From positions 1 through 23,177 of the forward strand of contig DKVI01000059.1 in the NCBI GenBank assembly GCA_002491115.1: 23,177 nt of DNA, in the 5' to 3' direction. The position numbers and the translations under genes are program-made. Positions 1 to 6,858 of this stretch are shown here, piece after piece. How positions within the stretch are numbered: position 1 is the stretch's first letter; the number at the start of each line of letters is the position of its first letter. Under the pieces are notes generated by a model, which saw nothing but the letters and a program-made list of their open reading frames with translations, searched no databases and had not been told where the DNA came from. The DNA comes from Lachnospiraceae bacterium UBA7182 (GTDB lineage: Bacteria; Bacillota; Clostridia; Lachnospirales; Lachnospiraceae).

Positions 1-33
1 TTTTGTCCATATTTTGAGTAGCAGCAGCCATAC

Positions 34-1092
34 ATGGATCAGAAAAAATATGTGGCATATGTGGGGACTTATACCCATGGTAACAGTAAAGGCATCCATA
101 TCTATGATCTGGATGTGGAGAACGGAAGAGCTGTGGAGCGGAAAGTCGTTCCGATCAATAATCCTTCCTATATTAAAAAATCCCATAACGGGAAATATCT
201 GTATTCTATTTCCGATGAAGGCGTGCAGTCTTTCCGTATCCTTGCGGACGGCGATCTGGAGCCTATGAACAGCGCTTCCATATTCGGGATGAGAGGCTGT
301 TATCTTTCTACGGATAAAGAAGACAGGTTTTTGTTTGTAGGGGGCTGGCATGACGGAAAAGTAACGATCATGCGTCTGCGTGAAGACGGTACCATTGGCG
401 AGATGACAGACGAGATTTTTCATAAAGGTTTAGGTAGCGTGGCTGAGCGGAATTTCCGGCCTCATGTGAACTGTGTGAATATCACGCCGGATCAGAAATA
501 CCTTTGCGCAGTGGATCTGGGCGTGGACCAGGTGAAAATCTATAAGTTCAATCAGCAGACCGGCAAGATCAAGCTGGTGGATATGTTGAGATGTGAGCTG
601 GAGAGCGCACCGCGTATCATTAAATTCAGTCCCGACGGAAGATTTGCCTATCTGATCTGTGAACTGAAGAATTATATCAGTGTATATACCTATAAAGATA
701 CACCCAAAGGGCCGGAGTTTGAACTGATACAAAAGGTTAATACCCGCAGTGATTACCATACGCAGGTGAGCGCGGCATGCGTGCTTCGGTTTTCCAAAGA
801 CTGGAAATATGTCCTGTGTTCCAACGCGGGAGATAATACCATGGGTATCCTGCGCATAGACAAGGATACAGGCATGCTGGAGATGCTCTGCATCCTGCCC
901 ATCAGTGGGGATTATCCAAAGGCAGGGGACTTTTTCCCGGACAACCGTCATTTTATGTCCCTGAACCATGAGACAAATACGATTACGATTTTTAAGATCA
1001 ATTATGAAAAAAAATATTTCAGTATGTGGGGGAAGCCGATCAAGGTCGAGACGCCCAACTGCATTCTTGTGTCAGAGGTGGAGGAACAGTGA
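34..1092 (+). CDS. Lactonase family (6-phosphogluconolactonase-like) beta-propeller protein
   Basis: A 352-residue protein that begins with AYVGTYTHG (about residues 8-16), the usual opening strand of the seven-bladed YkgB/Pgl lactonase family, followed by repeated blade motifs such as FSPDGRFAYL and ITPDQKYLCAVD. Length fits the family (about 330-380). Family members hydrolyse 6-phosphogluconolactone or related sugar lactones in the cytoplasm; no signal peptide or membrane segment is visible. The stretch PHVNCVNITPD lies where many relatives carry a His-rich PHxH segment, so the second His is replaced by Asn and activity on the classical substrate is not certain. The start is the first ATG after an in-frame TAG at 19-21; no clear Shine-Dalgarno precedes it. 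It sits 58 nt upstream of the pduL start, on the same strand. The family is clear, the exact substrate is not. Confidence 0.85.
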   Translation: MDQKKYVAYVGTYTHGNSKGIHIYDLDVENGRAVERKVVPINNPSYIKKSHNGKYLYSISDEGVQSFRILADGDLEPMNSASIFGMRGCYLSTDKEDRFLFVGGWHDGKVTIMRLREDGTIGEMTDEIFHKGLGSVAERNFRPHVNCVNITPDQKYLCAVDLGVDQVKIYKFNQQTGKIKLVDMLRCELESAPRIIKFSPDGRFAYLICELKNYISVYTYKDTPKGPEFELIQKVNTRSDYHTQVSAACVLRFSKDWKYVLCSNAGDNTMGILRIDKDTGMLEMLCILPISGDYPKAGDFFPDNRHFMSLNHETNTITIFKINYEKKYFSMWGKPIKVETPNCILVSEVEEQ

Positions 1093-1135
1093 AAGTAAAG
1101 CTGCTTCGGCGGCATTACAATACATATACAAGAAA

Positions 1136-1140
1136 AGGAG
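1136..1140 (+). promoter_or_regulatory. RBS that fixes the pduL start
   Basis: AGGAG lies 10 nt before ATG 1151 but only 1 nt before the in-frame ATG at 1142. Spacing therefore favours 1151; the longer open frame reaching back to 968 overlaps the lactonase gene and is not supported. Confidence 0.6.
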
Positions 1141-1150
1141 AATGGTAACT

Positions 1151-1717
1151 ATGAATTTTATCGTTGAAACATCTGCGCGCCATGTGCATGTAAGCCAGGA
1201 GGATCTGGAGACTTTATTCGGAAAAGGTCATGAACTGACTAAGAAAAAAGACCTTTCTCAGCCGGGACAGTACGCATGTGAGGAGAAGGTTAAGATCGTT
1301 GGAAGCAAAAAAGAGATGATGGCTTCTATCTTAGGACCGGTCCGTCCGGCAAGTCAGGTGGAGATTTCCCTGACCGACGCGCGTTCCATCGGAGTAGACG
1401 CACCTGTCCGTGAGTCCGGTGATACTGCAGGAAGCGGCGCATGTAAGCTGGTGGGTCCTGCCGGAGAAGTAGAGCTTAAGGAAGGCGTGATCGCAGCAAA
1501 ACGCCATATCCACGCGACACCTGAAGATGCAGAAAAGCTTGGCGTAAAAGATAAAGACGTAGTATCTGTAAAGATCGATACCGACGGCAGAAGCCTTGTA
1601 TTCGGCGATGTGGTTGTTCGTGTCAGCCCGAAATTTGCCCTTGCAATGCATATTGACACCGATGAGTCCAACGCGGCAGGCTGCGGCAGAGAAGTATACG
1701 GCGAGATCGTAAAATAA
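1151..1717 (+). CDS. pduL: PduL-type phosphate propanoyltransferase / phosphotransacetylase
   Basis: A 188-residue protein. PduL enzymes exchange CoA for phosphate on propionyl-CoA or acetyl-CoA and are unrelated to classical Pta. The sequence shows two copies of the metal-binding pattern, RHVHVS (His11, His13) and RHIHATP (His119, His121), plus the C-terminal LAMHIDTDESNAAGC (His167), matching the expected zinc ligands; GPVRPASQVEIS carries Arg65. It opens directly at the first barrel (NFIVETSARHVHV) with no N-terminal extension of the kind that targets microcompartment PduL, so a free cytosolic enzyme is inferred. It lies 15 nt upstream of acetate kinase; the pair would convert acyl-CoA to acid plus ATP. 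Acetyl versus propionyl preference cannot be read from the sequence. Confidence 0.92.
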   Translation: MNFIVETSARHVHVSQEDLETLFGKGHELTKKKDLSQPGQYACEEKVKIVGSKKEMMASILGPVRPASQVEISLTDARSIGVDAPVRESGDTAGSGACKLVGPAGEVELKEGVIAAKRHIHATPEDAEKLGVKDKDVVSVKIDTDGRSLVFGDVVVRVSPKFALAMHIDTDESNAAGCGREVYGEIVK

Positions 1718-1732
1718 TAGGAGAATATAAAC

Positions 1733-2926
1733 ATGAAAATATTAGTTATTAACTGTGGAAGCTCATCCCTGAAATATCAGCTGATCGATATGAACGATGA
1801 GAGCGTAGTGGCAAAAGGCTTATGCGAGAGGATTGGTATTGAGGGATCTGTGCTCACACATCAGCCAACCGGTAAAGATAAATATGTGACGGAACAGCCC
1901 ATGCCGGATCACAAAGTAGCAATCGGGCTGGTTTTGGATGCCCTTCAGGATCCTGAACACGGCGTGGTAAAGAGTACGGATGAGATCTCTGCAGTGGGAC
2001 ACCGTGTACTTCATGCAGGCACCAAATACTGTGAGTCTATTGTTGTGGATGAGGACGTGAAGCGGGTTATAAAAGAATGCTTCGATCTTGGACCTTTACA
2101 TAATCCGGCAAATCTTATGGGTATCGAAGCGTGCGAGGCGGTTATGCCCGGAAAGAAAAATGTCGCTGTATGGGATACCGGCTTTGGAATGTCCATGCCG
2201 GAAAAAGCATATCTTTATGCAATACCATATGAATATTATGAGAAATATGAGATCCGCAGGTACGGCTTCCACGGAACCAGCCATATGTTCGTATCCGGTG
2301 AGGCAATCAAATTCGGCAATCTTGATCCAAAGAATGCCAAAGTAATTGTCTGCCATTTGGGTAACGGCGCTTCTATCTCTGCTTCTGTCGGCGGCAAATG
2401 CGTGGATACCAGTATGGGACTTACTCCTCTGGAGGGTCTGATCATGGGAACCAGAAGCGGCGATATCGATCCTGCGGTATGCCAGTTTATCTGCAACAAA
2501 GAGGGAATTGATATCAACGAAATGCTGAATATTCTGAACAAAAAATCCGGTGTTTTGGGTATCAGCGGTGTGTCCAGCGATTTCCGTGACCTTGAGGCTG
2601 CACGGGTAGAAGGCAACGAGAGAGCCAGGATCGCTCTGGATGCATTCATCTATCGTGTGGTAAAATACATTGGTGCTTATACGGCAGCTATGAATGGGGT
2701 AGACGCGATCGCATTTACTGCAGGCGTCGGAGAAAATGATATCAAGACCAGAAAAGCAATCTGCGAATATCTTGGATATCTCGGCGTGAAAATTGACGAT
2801 GAGGCAAACAATGTCCGTGGTGAGCGAAGAGTGATCTCTACGGCAGATTCCAAAGTAAAAGTGATGCTGATTCCGACCAATGAGGAGCTGGCTATCGCAA
2901 GAGAAACTTTAAGACTGACAAAATAA
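1733..2926 (+). CDS. ackA: Acetate kinase
   Basis: A 397-residue ASKHA-fold kinase that makes acetate and ATP from acetyl phosphate and ADP; many also accept propionyl phosphate. Active-site positions known from the archaeal enzyme line up: Asn7 (VINCGSSSLKYQL), Arg91 (GHRVLHAG), Asp148 (VWDTGF), His180 (GFHGTSH), Arg241 (GTRSGDIDP) and a Glu near 384 (TNEELAIARE). Two details depart from the usual sequence: residue 93 in the acyl pocket is Leu rather than the common Val, and the VFDTAFHQ segment reads VWDTGFGM. RBS AGGAGA precedes the start by about 8 nt. It forms an operon with pduL upstream and is followed by a terminator at 2942-2990. Propionate kinase is a possible alternative or second activity. 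Confidence 0.97.
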   Translation: MKILVINCGSSSLKYQLIDMNDESVVAKGLCERIGIEGSVLTHQPTGKDKYVTEQPMPDHKVAIGLVLDALQDPEHGVVKSTDEISAVGHRVLHAGTKYCESIVVDEDVKRVIKECFDLGPLHNPANLMGIEACEAVMPGKKNVAVWDTGFGMSMPEKAYLYAIPYEYYEKYEIRRYGFHGTSHMFVSGEAIKFGNLDPKNAKVIVCHLGNGASISASVGGKCVDTSMGLTPLEGLIMGTRSGDIDPAVCQFICNKEGIDINEMLNILNKKSGVLGISGVSSDFRDLEAARVEGNERARIALDAFIYRVVKYIGAYTAAMNGVDAIAFTAGVGENDIKTRKAICEYLGYLGVKIDDEANNVRGERRVISTADSKVKVMLIPTNEELAIARETLRLTK

Positions 2927-2941
2927 AGCGATTGAATGAAG

Positions 2942-2990
2942 CAGGGGATGTCGGCCGGACAATGCCGGTGTGGCGTCCCTGTTTTTATTT
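2942..2990 (+). terminator. Rho-independent terminator after ackA
   Basis: CAGGG (2942-2946) pairs with CCCTG (2977-2981), enclosing an inner CCGG...CCGG stem, and is followed by TTTTTATTTT. It begins 15 nt after the ackA stop and should end the pduL-ackA transcript. The middle of the stem is imperfect. Confidence 0.65.
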
Positions 2991-3002
2991 TGGTAAATAC
3001 AT

Positions 3003-3689
3003 ATGTTGGGAAAGACACATTTAGTAGTAGGAATTGCGGCGTCCATGGTCATTTTGCGCCCGGATACGCTGCCGGAACTAATCGTAGGTCTGGGCGCTTC
3101 GTCCGTGGGCGCGGTCATCAGCGATATTGACGTGGGTACGGCAAACGCCCACAAGGACGCGGACAAGATCTGTGCGATCGCGGTGGCGGCGCTGGTGGCG
3201 GTGGCCGTCATTGAGGAAATTTTCCATCTGGGTATCTATGAGAGACTGATGGAGCGGAACAATCTGCTGAAAATTCTGGTGGGAGCCTTTGGATTTATCG
3301 GCGTATGCGCGTTTGGAAAAGAACAGCCGCACAGAAGCTTTATGCATTCCTTTCTGGCACTGATTCTTCTGTCCATACTGGTAAGGACCATGTTTCCGAT
3401 GGCAATGCCGTATTTCGCACTTGCCTTTTTATCTCATCTGGCGACAGATATTTTTAATTTTAAAAAGGTGAAACTCTGGTATCCCCTGAAAGACGGCATC
3501 TGCCTTAAAATGTTCCATGCCAAAGGGGTCGCGAACCGCACGATGTTCCTGGTTGCAGGTGCTATAGCTGTCGTGGAAGTGACGTGGCTTCTGGTACAGA
3601 TCCTGCATCCGCATATATTCTCCAGGATTTTTGGATGTTTATGGGGAACTGACCTGTTGCTATTTGAAGCGAAGTCATTTATACTGTAG
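3003..3689 (+). CDS. DUF457/YdjM-family membrane-bound predicted metal-dependent hydrolase
   Basis: A 228-residue integral membrane protein with several hydrophobic segments (about 7-20, 27-40, 57-75, 88-103, 115-130, 135-150 and 180-200). Conserved polar residues of the YdjM/DUF457 family are in place: His6 in GKTHL, Asp41 and Asp43 in SDID, HRSFMH (His110, His115) and HLATDIFN (His145, Asp149), followed by KVKLWYPL. The family is predicted to bind a metal and act on a membrane or envelope substrate, but no reaction is established. There is no clear Shine-Dalgarno: the start lies 13 nt after the T-tract of the ackA terminator, and the N-terminus GKTHLVVG agrees with the family. metA begins 34 nt downstream on the same strand, so the two may share a transcript. 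Confidence 0.88.
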   Translation: MLGKTHLVVGIAASMVILRPDTLPELIVGLGASSVGAVISDIDVGTANAHKDADKICAIAVAALVAVAVIEEIFHLGIYERLMERNNLLKILVGAFGFIGVCAFGKEQPHRSFMHSFLALILLSILVRTMFPMAMPYFALAFLSHLATDIFNFKKVKLWYPLKDGICLKMFHAKGVANRTMFLVAGAIAVVEVTWLLVQILHPHIFSRIFGCLWGTDLLLFEAKSFIL

Positions 3690-3723
3690 TCACCACGGAT
3701 TATGAAAAAGGAGAGATGATATT

Positions 3724-4644
3724 ATGCCAATACGTATTGCTGAGTCCATGCCGGCTCATGATATACTGGAATCTGAAAATATTTTCGTGATGACGGAGCG
3801 CCGGGCCATGTCCCAGGATATCCGCCCGCTGAAGGTGCTGATTCTGAACCTGATGCCTACCAAGATCGTGACGGAGACGCAGCTTCTTCGGAAGCTTTCC
3901 AATACGCCGCTTCAGATTGACGTGGAGTTTCTGCAGACGGCCAGTTACACCTCGACCCATACGGACCCGGGACACCTGAAGCAGTTTTACTGCGTCTTTG
4001 ATCAGATCAGGGACCGTCATTATGACGGAATGATCATTACGGGGGCTCCGCTGGACTATGTCAAATGCGAGGATACGGTCTACTGGAAAGAGGTCTGTGA
4101 GATTATGGAGTGGACGAAGACACATGTCCACTGCACGTTCCATCTGTGCTGGGGAGCCTATGCCGGGCTTTATTATCACCACGGAGTGGAGAAGAGGGAC
4201 CTGGAGCGAAAACTGTTCGGCGTTTTTCCGCATAAAATATTAAAGAGCACTTCGCCTCTGTTCCGCGGCTTTAACGATGTTTTCATGGCACCCCATTCCC
4301 GTGCCACAGACGTGGATCTGGCTGATGTAGAAGCAGTGCCGGGTCTGGAAGTTATGGCGGTTACGGAGGGCGGAAGCCTGGCCATCGCCAAGACAAAAGA
4401 CAGCCGCCAGTTCTTTGTGACCTGCCATGCGGAATATGACCAGAATACGCTGTCACTGGAATATTTCCGGGATATGGAGAAAGGGCTGACGACGGTGGAC
4501 ATCCCTGTCAACTATTTTCCGGATAATGATCCTTCAAAGGAACCGGTGGTAACCTGGCGCTCTACGGGACAGCTCTTGTATTCCAACTGGCTGAATTACT
4601 ATGTATACCAGAGTACGCCGTATGACATCGATACGATCTGTTAG
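3724..4644 (+). CDS. metA: Homoserine O-acyltransferase (MetA family)
   Basis: A 306-residue glutamine-amidotransferase-like enzyme that acylates homoserine as the first committed step of methionine synthesis. It follows E. coli MetA closely without gaps through residue 240: MPIRI start, IRPLKVLILNLMP at 33-45, nucleophile Cys142 (HLCWGAYAGL), and His235/Glu237 in TCHAEYD. Residue 111, known to set acetyl-CoA (Glu) versus succinyl-CoA (Gly) use, is Asp here (TGAPLDYV), so the donor is uncertain; acetyl-CoA is the likelier guess for this lineage. RBS AAAGGAGA lies 8 nt or so before the ATG. No SAM riboswitch or T-box is visible in the 34-nt gap upstream. Upstream neighbour is the DUF457 gene; downstream is rpmF from its own promoter. 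Homoserine dehydrogenase lies 14 kb downstream in the same window. Confidence 0.95.
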   Translation: MPIRIAESMPAHDILESENIFVMTERRAMSQDIRPLKVLILNLMPTKIVTETQLLRKLSNTPLQIDVEFLQTASYTSTHTDPGHLKQFYCVFDQIRDRHYDGMIITGAPLDYVKCEDTVYWKEVCEIMEWTKTHVHCTFHLCWGAYAGLYYHHGVEKRDLERKLFGVFPHKILKSTSPLFRGFNDVFMAPHSRATDVDLADVEAVPGLEVMAVTEGGSLAIAKTKDSRQFFVTCHAEYDQNTLSLEYFRDMEKGLTTVDIPVNYFPDNDPSKEPVVTWRSTGQLLYSNWLNYYVYQSTPYDIDTIC

Positions 4645-4663
4645 AGGATGACGAAAAATTTGC

Positions 4664-4692
4664 TTGACATTCCCATAGGCGGTATGTATAAT
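4664..4692 (+). promoter_or_regulatory. Sigma-A promoter for rpmF
   Basis: Perfect consensus: TTGACA (4664-4669), 17-nt spacer, TATAAT (4687-4692). It begins 20 nt after the metA stop. Transcription should begin near 4699, giving a leader of about 80 nt before rpmF. A consensus-strength promoter fits a ribosomal protein gene. Confidence 0.9.
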
Positions 4693-4779
4693 GTAAAAAG
4701 TGTGAGTGATTCGGGTTGCCTTTGTGCAGCTTCGATGAAAGATAAACTGACTCGAGAAAGCATAGAGGAGGTGTAACCT

Positions 4780-4959
4780 GTGTCTATTTGTCCAAAAAAT
4801 AAATCTTCCAAAGGAAGAAGAGATAAGAGAAGAGCCAACTGGAAAATGAGCGCTCCGAATCTGGTGAAATGCAGCAAGTGCGGCGCTCTTATGATGCCTC
4901 ACAGAGTATGCAAGGCGTGCGGCTCTTACAACAAAAAAGAGATCATTGCAGTTGACTAA
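4780..4959 (+). CDS. rpmF: 50S ribosomal protein L32
   Basis: A 59-residue protein starting at GTG: MSICPKNKSSKGRRDKRR, then a zinc-ribbon with Cys31-x2-Cys34 and Cys44-x2-Cys47 (CSKCG and CKACG). This is the zinc-binding form of L32, a component of the large ribosomal subunit. The GTG at 4780 is set by a strong AGGAGG at 4766-4771 with 8-nt spacing; the basic N-terminal segment and the length match bacterial L32. It is transcribed from the consensus promoter at 4664-4692 and ends before a strong terminator at 4972-5011, so it is probably monocistronic. In many Clostridia the small yceD (DUF177) gene lies immediately upstream of rpmF; it is absent here, replaced by metA and the DUF457 gene. 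Confidence 0.97.
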   Translation: MSICPKNKSSKGRRDKRRANWKMSAPNLVKCSKCGALMMPHRVCKACGSYNKKEIIAVD

Positions 4960-4971
4960 GTAAGATCAGGG

Positions 4972-5011
4972 GAAACAGTATCGCAGCATATGTGGTACTG
5001 TTTCTTTTTTT
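4972..5011 (+). terminator. Rho-independent terminator after rpmF
   Basis: GAAACAGTA (4972-4980) pairs perfectly with TACTGTTTC (4996-5004), with a further CGCA/TGTG pairing inside, followed by seven T (5005-5011). Only 33 nt separate its end from the response regulator start. Confidence 0.92.
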
Positions 5012-5044
5012 CAGAAATACGGAGGAAAGCAGGAGAAATTAAAG

Positions 5045-5713
5045 ATGGCAAAAATTCTACTGGTGGAAGATGACGCCTCAATCGTGGAAAATTTAAGCGC
5101 TGTCCTGACGGGCGAAGGATTTGCGGTCTGCAGCGCCGGGGGGCAGAAAGAAGCGCTTATGCTTCTGGAGCGGGAGAACCCGGACCTTCTTCTTCTGGAC
5201 ATTTCTTTAGAAGACGGAAACGGTTATTCCCTTTGCTCGGAGGTCCGGGCGACGGCAGATGTGCCGGTGATCTTTCTGACGGCATCCGGGGATGAATTCA
5301 GCGTGGTGGCAGGCCTGGAGCTGGGGGCGGAAGATTATATCAGCAAGCCTTTCAGGCCCAGAGAGCTTGTATCGCGCATCCGAAGCGTCCTGCGCCGCTG
5401 CGGGAAGAGCCAGTCTGTACTGGAAGCAGGCGATCTGAAAGTGGACACGGTCCGGGCGGCAGTGACCAGGCGGGGGGAAGAACTGATACTGTCCGCCATG
5501 GAATACAGGCTGCTGCTTTTCTTTTTGAACCATAAGGGTATGGTGCTTACCCGGAATCAGATCTTACAGGAGATCTGGGACGCCGCCGGGGAATTTGTCA
5601 ATGACAATACACTGACAGTGTACATCAAACGTCTGCGTGAAAAGATAGAAGAAGACCCCCAGAACCCGAAGGTCATAAAGACAGTCCGGGGACTGGGTTA
5701 TAAACTGGAATAG
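5045..5713 (+). CDS. OmpR/PhoB-family response regulator
   Basis: A 222-residue two-domain regulator. The receiver domain (about 1-115) has the acidic pair in LVEDD (Asp9/Asp10), phospho-acceptor Asp52 (LLLLDISLEDG), Thr79 (IFLTAS) and Lys101 (ISKPF). The C-terminal winged-helix domain (about 125-222) contains the recognition-helix region NDNTLTVYIKRLREKIE and ends in VRGLGYKL, typical of OmpR/PhoB members. It is followed 13 nt later by its presumed cognate kinase. RBS AGGAG at 5031-5035 is 9 nt from the ATG. No promoter fits between the rpmF terminator and the start. It probably binds the direct repeats at 6761-6798 ahead of the transporter genes. The stimulus is unknown. Confidence 0.95.
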   Translation: MAKILLVEDDASIVENLSAVLTGEGFAVCSAGGQKEALMLLERENPDLLLLDISLEDGNGYSLCSEVRATADVPVIFLTASGDEFSVVAGLELGAEDYISKPFRPRELVSRIRSVLRRCGKSQSVLEAGDLKVDTVRAAVTRRGEELILSAMEYRLLLFFLNHKGMVLTRNQILQEIWDAAGEFVNDNTLTVYIKRLREKIEEDPQNPKVIKTVRGLGYKLE

Positions 5714-5726
5714 AGGGATACAGCAT

Positions 5727-6758
5727 ATGGCTTTTTTTAGGAATCCGGAGATCCGCCGCCAGATTGCGGTGTCGCTTCTCCTGATCATATTGTTTTTGGC
5801 GGGAGAATATGTACTTCTTACCGCCTTTTCTATTGGGGTAAATGAACTTCTTCTGTATTTTGCCGCCGCGTGCCTGGCGCTGACCGGCTGTTATCTGGCA
5901 GTGACGAAAAATCGTTACAAGCGCCTTAGTCGTCTGGCCGCGGACATAGACCTGATTTTGCACAGGGAACGTAAAATTGATCTGGACGAGTACAGGGAAG
6001 GGGAGCTGGCTGTTCTCGCCAATGAGATTCAGAAGGTGCTGTCCCGCCTGGTGGAACAGTCGGATTCTCTGCAAAAAGAAAAGGTGTACCTAAGCGATTC
6101 CCTGGCGGATATTTCCCATCAGTTAAAGACGCCGCTTACTTCCCTGCAGCTTTTGATGATGCGGCTGTCAGGGGAGCAGAAGGAAGAAGAAAGAAGCCGG
6201 CTTTGCACGGAAGGGGCGATGCTTTTAGACCGGGTGGACTGGCTGGTGAACGGCCTTTTGAAAATTGCAAAGATAGACGCGAAGACTGTCGTATTTGCAA
6301 AAGAATATGTGGATGTAAAGATGCTGGCAGAGCAGGCTTTGAATCCTCTCAGGATTCCGCTGGAACTAAGAGAGCAGACAGTTGTTTTGTCGATGCAGGA
6401 AGGAAAGACGCCGGGATTTACAGGCGATATGGCCTGGAGTATGGAGGCTTTGGGAAATATTTTGAAAAACTGTATGGAACATACGCCTAAAGGCGGAACG
6501 ATTCAGATTCATGCAAGAGAAAATCATTTGTATACGGAATTGTCGGTGGAAGACAATGGAAGCGGGATCGCGCCGGAAGATCTGCCCCATCTTTTTGAGC
6601 GTTTTTATAAAGGAAAAGGTTCTGCCGGTGACAGCGTGGGGATTGGTTTGGCGCTGGCGCGTATGATCATAAAAGAACAGAATGGGACGTTAAAAGCGGA
6701 GAACAGAAGAGAAGGAGGCGCGCGTTTTGTGATTCGTTTTTATAAAGGGACCATATAA
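5727..6758 (+). CDS. Sensor histidine kinase with short extracytoplasmic loop
   Basis: A 343-residue membrane kinase. Two hydrophobic segments (about 12-33 and 39-59) are joined by only a few residues, the layout of intramembrane-sensing kinases such as BceS, which detect a signal through a partner transporter. A linker (60-115) follows, then the HisKA domain with phospho-accepting His131 in DISHQLKTPLTSL, and an ATP-binding domain with N-box Asn248 (NILKNCMEHT), G1 box DNGSGI (about 277-281), LFERFYKG and G2 GIGLALA. It lies directly after the response regulator and directly before an ABC ATPase/permease pair. A role in sensing a peptide or envelope stress through that transporter is inferred from this layout. 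Confidence 0.94.
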   Translation: MAFFRNPEIRRQIAVSLLLIILFLAGEYVLLTAFSIGVNELLLYFAAACLALTGCYLAVTKNRYKRLSRLAADIDLILHRERKIDLDEYREGELAVLANEIQKVLSRLVEQSDSLQKEKVYLSDSLADISHQLKTPLTSLQLLMMRLSGEQKEEERSRLCTEGAMLLDRVDWLVNGLLKIAKIDAKTVVFAKEYVDVKMLAEQALNPLRIPLELREQTVVLSMQEGKTPGFTGDMAWSMEALGNILKNCMEHTPKGGTIQIHARENHLYTELSVEDNGSGIAPEDLPHLFERFYKGKGSAGDSVGIGLALARMIIKEQNGTLKAENRREGGARFVIRFYKGTI

Positions 6759-6760
6759 AA

Positions 6761-6798
6761 GTGACAATATTGTCATGAAAGAGTCACTGGTCTGTCAC
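6761..6798 (+). promoter_or_regulatory. Candidate response regulator operator: 11-bp-spaced GTCA direct repeats
   Basis: GTCAT (6772-6776), GTCAC (6783-6787) and GTCAC (6794-6798) repeat at exactly 11-bp intervals, and a degenerate GTGAC sits one further period upstream at 6761. Half-sites 11 bp apart are what PhoB/OmpR dimers bind; the known Pho box is also built on TGTCA. The first two copies overlap a 14-bp palindrome, TGACAATATTGTCA (6762-6775). The array lies between the two-component genes and the transporter genes. Confidence 0.6.
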
Positions 6799-6808
6799 CA
6801 GGATATCC

Positions 6809-6814
6809 TATACT
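6809..6814 (+). promoter_or_regulatory. -10 element of the ABC transporter promoter
   Basis: TATACT lies 10 nt after the last GTCAC repeat. The hexamer 17 nt upstream (ACTGGT) is not a usable -35, and the GTCA array covers that position. This is the layout of activator-dependent promoters of the PhoB class. Confidence 0.5.
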
Positions 6815-6858
6815 TTTTTCATGGAAAAGCAAAAAAAGAGAAAAGGATGTGAAGGCAT

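Noticed and set aside
430..969. 179-codon open frame antisense to the lactonase
   Set aside because: Shadow of a well-supported beta-propeller gene; no RBS or family motif.
968..1150. Extended N-terminus for PduL reaching into the lactonase gene
   Set aside because: It would overlap the lactonase by over 120 nt in another frame, and the RBS at 1136-1140 sets the start at 1151; it is therefore not a microcompartment-targeting peptide.
3690..3723. Possible SAM riboswitch or T-box controlling metA
   Set aside because: The gap is only 34 nt and contains nothing but the RBS; neither element fits.
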